Shown here: positions 49,901 to 58,600 of the stretch, one piece after another
How positions within the stretch are numbered: position 1 is the stretch's first letter
How the letters are laid out: the number at the start of each line of letters is the position of its first letter
DNA from: Zonotrichia leucophrys gambelii
Taxonomy: Eukaryota; Chordata; Aves; Passeriformes; Passerellidae
Reading direction: 5' to 3'
DNA: 64,000 nt
Assembly (NCBI RefSeq): GCF_028769735.1
Contig: NC_088200.1
Coordinates: forward strand, 68,791,268-68,855,267
Notes under the pieces: generated by a model
What the model was told of the DNA's origin: nothing
The model's input: only the letters and a program-made list of their open reading frames with translations
Database searches by the model: none
Made by a program: the position numbers and the translations under genes

Positions 49901-52900
49901 GAGCATGGCTCATGATGAGACAGTCTCATTTCAGTCCACCACTGGCAGAATGAAAGGCCTCCATTGGGATGGATAAGAATTTCAGATTATATTTTTAAAC
50001 TTGACCACTGCACCATGGTTTTTTTCCTTGTTTTCTTGCTTTGTCATTGTTCACTCTCTGCTCTAGCATACTACTTGTAGGCAGTCCTGATATGTGGCTG
50101 CATTGTATGATTATTTTTGTAGTGTCAGCAAATGTGTGTATTCTAGATCACTTTTTGTAGCTGTTTTCTGCATGGCACTGCATGTGAAGTCATCTTTTTG
50201 TCTAGGACATTGTAGAAGTCTGTATAGAAGATTTCTCTGTGTTCCTGTGTGCAGTGCTAGCTTGGAGCGTACACTGAAAATACAATTTGTGTTTCACTGT
50301 TGTTGCTGTGCCTTGCATGCGTGTGTTGCTGTGTATGCCAAGTTATAGGTGCTGCAGGATGTGCAGTAATTAATTCATTTCAAGTAAATATGAAAAAAAA
50401 AGTGAAATCAGGCAACAATCTCTGCTCCCTTAGGTAGAGATTTGCATACCTGTGCCTTGTGTCACCCATCTTCTTCTGTAAATGCAGCCTGGTTGTGCTG
50501 CTCAGAACTTACAGAAAAGCATGGGACCAAGCTGGGTGGGAGACTGTCAGTGCATGCACACTTATCCATGCTCTGATTGTGACTTCTTAGCTGACAGTCA
50601 TGCATAACTACCACGGGTTAAATTTCAAAGATATTTAAAGGAACTGATTCCTCATAGGAGGGTTGGTTTGGTGTTTTATTTGAAGAGACTGGAAAGGGCA
50701 TGATAGGAATGGATTGTTAGGTGAAGGAGCAGGAGAGCAGTTCAAGGCAAGTCTATTTTGGGTAGCAGTACAGGACACTTCAGAAAGAAATAAAGCATTG
50801 GCAATTTTGATGGGAAAATACTGATTAAATACAGAGAAGAACAAATTTCCCTTTCTGAAGACAAGCCAATTTCAACACTAAGATTTCAGCTTTAAGTCAT
50901 TTAAAAATTTGTTAGTGTCCTGGTTTCAGCTGGAATAGAGTTAATTGTATACTGGAGTATATATTGAAGGGATAACAAAAATAAAAAAATAGTAATACAG
51001 AAGAGAGAGAGGAATAAAATCCAAGAAAAACAAGTGATGCACAATACAATTGTTTGCCCGGTGCCCACTGTGTCACACCTGACTGCCCCTAGTTCATGTC
51101 ATGTCCAGGCCATGTTATGGTTTGGAATATCCCTTTGGCTGTTTGGATCAGCTGTCCTGGCTGTTCTCCCTTCTGGCTTTACATGCACCTGCTCTCTGGT
51201 GAAACATAGAAAACTGGAAAGTCCTGGATTTAGGGTGAGCACTACTTAGCAACAGCCAAAACATCAGTGTGTAATAACCTCATACTGAATCCAAACCACA
51301 GCGCTAAGAAAATGATCTCTAACCCAGATGAAATCAGGACAGTTATACAAATATGCAGTGCTCTTAAAGAGATCTTAAAGCAGTGCACCAGCACTACAGA
51401 ATTTGGGGTTTTTGGTTCTTTGTAAGGGGAAATGGAGAGAATACAAGTTAAGCCTAAAGACTGGCTTAACCTGCTTTTGAAATACATAAAGGATTCTTTC
51501 TGGTAGCTGCAGCTTGTGGGTTCATGAGTGAGACAGGATGCACTCCTGGTTTGATAACCTCAGGAATATTACCTTGATAATAACCTCTGAGTTTATGTCA
51601 GCCATCTCCTTACACACTCAAAAGGCTTCTTAAATGAGTGGCTTTGCTTAAGCCTGTGATTTTACTTTGGAGAGAGGGGGAAATCTGTGTGTAGCTGCTT
51701 GGTAGGAGTACAGCTTCTCTGCAGCTCCCCCTTTAGAAATTACTAGAGGTAGATGCTGCATGCTGCTTAACATCCCTGTGGAGATCTGTGGTTCCTCAGT
51801 TGAGGGTAGAGTAACTTGAAGACATAACTACCTCAGATTCCCCTTTGGTGTGCAGGGCTGATTTGGCAGCCCTCCTTTATTGAGGCCTTTCAGGAGGGGC
51901 CAAATGAGCCTCAGCATTTTTTGACGAAATTATTTGGCTGAGATGATGTTGCTGTTGAGTAAGAAATGACACAGACTTACCAGAAGGCTGGTTTGCACAG
52001 CATAGCAGCTTTACTTCAGATCCTCCTTTTTATACATTGTTCCAATACAGATAGACCTGATTGGTCAATTAATCAATGCATTTCACCTGATTGGCTAATT
52101 AAAAAAATGCCTTTCTTATAAACAATATTTGAGAAAATCAAGAAAACAGAGAGCAGGAAAGCAGCTATTTTTTTTAATAAATAAGCTATTTTTTAAATAT
52201 TAATGAGCTATCACTGTTTCTCTTCAACTCGCTAAAGTCTCACAAGCTGAAAAACTTACCTAGTTTTCTGACAAAACTTATCTACTTTTCTTGCTCTCTG
52301 ACCAGACTGTCACATCTACAAGATGTCACACTGATGCCTCATTTTCCATTTTTTTTGTGATGCCTCTTGGGATGAGTAAAGTAAGTTTGAACTCAGCCAA
52401 AGCAAGTATCAGGAACCTCAAGGTTGGCTATGTGTTTCTGTTGCTCTGGGAGTAAGCATCTTTCACTTCAATATATTAGGAGGCTGCTGCTCTCTCTATG
52501 GGTAACCAGTTAGTCTAAAACCCCTTGGCTTCCACAAAGTTTTGTGTTTATTGTTTCAAAAGGTTACAGCTTGAGTGCATCCAAAACTAGATAAAGAAAG
52601 TGGAATTGGAAGAGCTAAATTTATCTTAACATAAAATTAAGTTTTCGGGTAGTAGTTTGTAGTGCTCTTTGGAGTCAGACATTACACTACCTTGTCAGGG
52701 CAATTATATTCTCTTTGGCTTGGCAGACTACATATGAATTGGTGTTGTTTGGATGATGTGCTACAGTCTGGAATCGGTTCATAAATTCCTGTGCTTCTTT
52801 TAAAATCTAAACCAGTTTGGTTTACACTCATCCTAAATTGGGTTTTGGTGTCTACACAGGCAGAAAACGCAATTCACTGACTCCTAGATCAACTCTGTTT

Positions 52901-55557
52901 CCTTGTCCGAGTTGCCAGCGGGATATTGATCTTGGGGAGCGTGGCATCAATGGCTTATTTCGCAACTTCACTTTGGAAACCATTGTGGAAAGATACAGAC
53001 AGGCAGCCAGGGCAGCCATTGCTATTATGTGTGATTTCTGCAAACCTCCAGCTCAGGAGTCCACGAAGAGTTGCATGGACTGCAGTGCAAGCTATTGCAA
53101 TCCATGTTTCAAAATACACCATCCTTGGGGAACAGCAAAAGCCCAGCATGAATATGTAGGACCAACCACCAACTTCAGACCCAAGGTAAGTATACTGTAC
53201 CTTACAGAATTCAGGTTGCAGCATTCTCATGTAGCTGCAGACATATCTGCGCAATGATAGTTGCTTTTTAGGACCATGGTTGCTTTATTGACAATGATTA
53301 ATTTATTGATTGAACCACAAGCTTTTGCTCCTTGCTGGCATTGAAGGGGACATTGAGAACTTGAAGGGTCCCGTAAAATAAGGGTTTTTACTTGGTGGAA
53401 TGGATTGTGTTACTTGTGATCTGAGTCTTTTCTTTTTCTTTTCTTTTTTTAAGGCTTATTGATCACAAATAACAGAATATCCTAAGTTGGAAAGGACCCA
53501 CAAGGATCATCAAGTTCAGGTTTTAAGTGAATGATTCATAGAGGGATTGAATCCATACCCCCCTTGGTGTTACTGGCACCTTGGTCTTGATCATCTAGAA
53601 TGGATTGCCTAGGGAGGATGCCTGTGTGTGGTAAACTTAAAAACCCCACACACCTGGCCTCTTCCATGCCCCCTTTAGGTACATCCCCTTTGGATGCTTT
53701 GTGCTTGAATTTGATCCATCACCAAGCATCTTCTTTCTCTCCTTCCTTGCATCTAACAAAAGCAAAAGATGGAGTTATGTTCTCCATTGTTATTACACCA
53801 TTTTTTTTTAATCTATAGCAGAAATTCTACTTTATAGCCTGGTGCTGCTGTTACTGCATTCAGGCAAAACAGTGGTAACAAAATGCCACTACCTTTGTGT
53901 CTCAGGCTGAGCGTGGTGCAGTACATGGCAGTGCCACAGATGTTACATGTCACAGACACTATCTTGCTAACCAGGGACCACAATGATGGCCTTAATGTCC
54001 CAGCACAGGTTGGGGGACATGAAGGGGCATGTGCCTGTGCCTCCTTGCTGGACATCCCACAGGTACCAGAAATGCTGATGGTAAAGGAGTCCTGATTAAT
54101 TATTATTAAATTAAGTAAATTTGACTAATGTGCAATGTCTAAGAAGCTCTTCACTCCTGGTGTACTTTCCTTCTCAGACTGGAAAAATTTGAGCCTCTAA
54201 AGTTAGCAGGCTTGGAGATACTGAACGTCCAGAAGTCCACTTGGTGGTGTTTTCCTTGAGTCTAAAACACTAATTCCAGTTAAAAGTGAGCATGTGCTTC
54301 ATATGCTTTCAAATGTGCTTGCACATTGTGTGAAATGTCCCTCTGTTGGATAAATGAGAAAGGTGAAAGTTTGCATGCTATCTTCCAGCTCTTGCTTTAA
54401 AATGCTATACAGCTCCTTAAAAACTTTTTTTCTATGGCATCTAAATCCTCACAGCTGCTGTGGTGCACTCCTAAAAGTGCCCTGTGGTGTTACTACATGC
54501 AGACTGAATTCAGGATTAAAAGTCAGTAAGTGAATTCTCTTGAAGCAGAGCAAAATGGGGTGAAGTGGTTTAGATTATTCTGACACTGATGTATTGAGTA
54601 TGTGTGCACGTGTGGGATTTAGCATTTCTAATTGTATGTGAAGACAGGAAGAGGGGAAAAAAGGAGAAAAGCACAGTGTAGGTAACTTTAGATACATCTG
54701 CTTGTTTTGAAAAACTTCCCAACTGCAGCAAGCTGATCCTTACTGTGCTCTTATAGAAACTTTTCTGAGGAATGTTTGAGCTCAATATAAAGTAAGAAAA
54801 GTGCATTTTTCATTGCACTGCAATTTTAAGACCTGAGCTGAAAGCATGAAGTATTTGTTGATTCCCTAAACAATGTCCTCAGTCACCATTTTAATTTACA
54901 ACCAGGCTGGAGAGCACTTGGTAGGGTGTGTGGTGGGGATGGGAGAAGCACATACTGGGCTGATTGTTCTTGAGTTTTGAGAGGAGACAAGGTAGTCTGC
55001 TGACCTCTGCTGTCTCTTGCTTGCAGGCTGTAGTTCTTGCTTATATGAGGAGATGAATAAAAACAAGGATTTTCTGTGAGGTGTGGAAAATTTCCACACT
55101 GCTGTGTGGAAAAATTACTTCCACAGATTAAGTGAATGACTGTAGCTTTTGGAGATGTTTGCCTGCACAGATGATTTTTCTTGGCAGCTTCCTTTTTTCT
55201 CTTTTTTATTTCCTTCCAAATCCAGTAGTCAATCCAAATGGGATCACTAATTGCATATTTCGTTTAAGGATAGTCTTAAGGTGCTGGTGAGACTGGTGCC
55301 TTTAACCATTCCTTAGGATAACATTTGAGATTTGAAAGCTGGTTTCAGGTTTTAGCTTATTGTGTCCATATTTGTGATGCTCACAATTTTCTATTTTTAT
55401 GCCCTTTTCTGACCTCTCTTGTGTGGGGGCATATTGAAACTAAAAAGCTTCCTCAAAAGTTCCTCTTTGGTAACTCCTATGTAATAGATGACTCAATGTT
55501 GTTATGTTGTCTTTCAGTGCTCTAGAATGAGGCAAAGCAAGCGTTTTTTTTTTTTTT

Positions 55558-55609
<52 letters not shown>

Positions 55610-58600
55610 TTTATATGTTTAATCTGTTCCAGCAGCTGGAACTTGGACTTGAGCAGCACTTTTTTAACTCTTTGAGCATTCATTTCAACAAGTTCTGGTT
55701 TTGAAAGGTGATTTTTTTAGCAAACTCCAGGTTTCTTGCAATGCTCTTTTCGCTAATTCTGGAAGTAGCAGCCAGTGTGAACAGCTTCTAACCGGAGTCA
55801 GACAGAAAAATTGAAACACAAATTTGAAATTTTGTCTTTAAAATGACTGTAGCTGTAGGTGGTGGCTGCACTTCGTGGCTCCAAAAGCAATGGCTATGTG
55901 GTTTATTAAAATGTAGCTTGGACTTAAATTGCTGCAATGTTATGTCAGCTCTTGCTTTACGAATCAGTTCATAGCTCTTGCAAGAGATGCTGGCATGAGC
56001 ATGGTTAAGTTTGGCAGGCTGAGTGTGTTATATGTTGCATTTACAGCTCTGAGCCGGAGTGTAGGGTGCTGGAGGGATTGCAAACAACATGGGCAGGGTT
56101 TAGCAGAAGATTGATTGCTGTATGGAGGCTACACAGATACTGCTTACTTAGAGGCTTACTTACTGTAAACCTTGTGAAACTGTATGTGTTCATCTGCTGG
56201 CTTTCAATGGCCTTGACAAATATAAAAGGTAGAGATAAACTGACTATAAAAAATTCACCGATGAAGTCACACGCTGCTTTGGGTTCATTGGATGTTTTGA
56301 TTTTTTGTTGAGAACCTCCATTTTTGGAAGTACACCTGTACTGTCTCTGCTCTTTTTTTTTTTTTTCCCCACAGATTTTGATGTGTCCAGAACATGAAAT
56401 GGAGAGAGTAAACATGTACTGTGAAATCTGCAGAAGGCCTGTTTGTCATCTTTGCAAACTGGGTGGAGGTCATGCAAACCATAGGGTAACAACCATGAGC
56501 ACTGCCTACAAAACCCTTAAGGTACAAGAAAATATCATTGGATCTGGCCTTAAGAAGGGAAAGAGTACTTCTGATGTGAGGGCAAACTCCCACTGGATAG
56601 AAGCCAGCTCCTTAGTCTCCTTAGGAGACTCTGGACTAGTTTTGAGCCCTGTCATTGTGCAACGTTTGTTAATGTATATATTAATGTGATATAGGGCATA
56701 TTTTAGAAACCAAACTGTTTGCTATGATGCTTGAAATATAACTCCAGAAAAGCACTGGCATCTTATTTCAGTTAATTAATTGTACAGCAGTACAGACAAT
56801 GCAGAAGGTTTAAGTAATTAATCAACTTTACAATCAATTTTTTAAAATATAAGTGTTCAGGTAGCTTGTGGTAGAGAATACTTGAGAAGCTGGTCTGAGA
56901 AATGTGCATCTGAAGTATCTGTTGATATCTTTGTATGTTTCTGAAGCTGCATAGCTTCAGAATGTTAATTTCCTAAGCAAAGCACAACAGTAAAGACTTG
57001 CAAACATCAGATAGTTATTGAAGGCAGCACCTACTTCCTCTTCTTCCTTTTCTTCCTCTCTTGCTCTCAGGAGAAAGAAAAAAAGGAAAAAAAGACCAGA
57101 TTAGCCTGCCTTGTGCTATTTGGCCTCCTCACCAGTTTGCAAGGCTTTTCCTGTAACTCTTGCAGCTTAGGAAACACTGGGACAAATCTGTGATTTGATC
57201 TACTCATTTTTCTAGCAACTCTTACTACAAATGAGTTAATAACTATCCTTTCTGTAAGTTTAATGTCCTGAAGCCTCTTTTTCCCTATCCAAGAGAAGGT
57301 GATTCCTGGGTGATTGGGAGCCAGCTGACACTGTTACCTCTGGTCCTTCAGCCTGTGCCAGCAGCTGCTCTCAGAGTTGCTTTGCAGTCACTGCAGGTCA
57401 CCAAACAATTCTCCGCAGGACTGCTGCTCATAACTGGTGTCATGCTTTTGTCCTTGTGGCTAGATAAACTGAGGATAAAACAGGATGACCTGCTAGTGCT
57501 GGTTGTCAATTTGTGTGAGATGTCCCGTTCTTGCTGGTTTACTTCAACAGGAGAAACTTTCAAAAGATATCGAGTACCTCATCAGTAAGGAGAGCCAGGT
57601 GAAGGCTCACATCACACAGCTGGATCTGCTGATGAAAGAAACTGAGGTAAGAGTGGCTTCAAGGTTGTCTGGGGTTGGCCTTTGTAGAGTCACAGGAAGG
57701 ATTCAAAACTGTTTTCAGTGAAATGTTTCAAACTTTGTTTTTCAGTTAAGTAGTAAAACAATTTTTGAACAGTTTGTGGTAGACTGAGTCACATGTGGTA
57801 AGACCTAGTCCTGCCAGTATGGGAAGCAGACAAAAGGAAGTTTATGTTTGTGTAAATTTAAATAAAATAAAGCTTACTTGATACCTTAATCAAAGTGGGT
57901 TACACGTAGGGTATTTGTGTATTTATGATGGTGCACTATTTACACTGCCTGTTTACCTTGAGAAAGGCAGAATTAAGGGCAAAATCTCCCTGCAAAAGAG
58001 TCACATACAAGCTGAAAAGCACAAAGGCAGAAATGAAAGAAGCTCCTAGTACTGGTGTGTCTTGATTGCAGACTGCCTCTGAGTTTTGCAGTTCCTTTTA
58101 TCCAGGGCAGTATTCAGTGGTTCAGAGAGTGTACATGAGAAGCTGGGCTGGACCCTCATGTCAGGGTGGTTGGGGAAGATGGAAGAGCATCTAGCACTTG
58201 GGCATGAAGACTTCTGAGACTGTTTTTACAGTGCTTTTTCATGAGCTCTCTAGACAAATGTAATGCATAACTCAGGGTATAATCAGAGGAATACTTTCCT
58301 GCTCTTCATTCTCTGTTAAAGATGGCAAATGCTGACTGGCTTGGGTGGTGTGCTGATCTCATTTTCAGTGCTGAACAGCATAACAAAGCTCATTAGTCTT
58401 ACCTGTCAAATGGATGACTAGATTACTGTGATATCTTGAACAACTTTAAGTATGTTTCTGTACGGAGTCACAGTGACGTAGAATCTGTCTGAAATGTCTT
58501 TTGTTTGCTCCTAGTGCAACAGTGAAAGAGCTAAACAAGAAGCATCTCAGAGTTTTGAGAAATTATATTGTGTCCTGGAAGAGAAGAAATCTGCAGCTCT

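Larger units (their letters stand above)
45214..52859 (+). other. TRIM36: TRIM36 intron 2
   Basis: A 7.6-kb intron. Contents: a polypyrimidine tract at 48770-48875, an inverted repeat at 49271-49321, and two minus-strand LTRs (50916-51341 and about 51922-52314). The stretches 45214-48769, 49322-50915 and 52315-52859 show nothing I recognise. Confidence 0.7.
53186..56374 (+). other. TRIM36: TRIM36 intron 3
   Basis: Contains a tRNA-derived SINE at 53472-53600, a 19-bp palindrome at 55081-55099 and an (AC)n repeat at 55561-55606. The rest is unremarkable. Confidence 0.75.

Noticed and set aside
53532..53600. Possible tRNA-Ile gene on the minus strand
   Set aside because: Arms are degenerate, the acceptor stem does not pair, and the sequence continues into a CR1-type tail; it is the head of a SINE.
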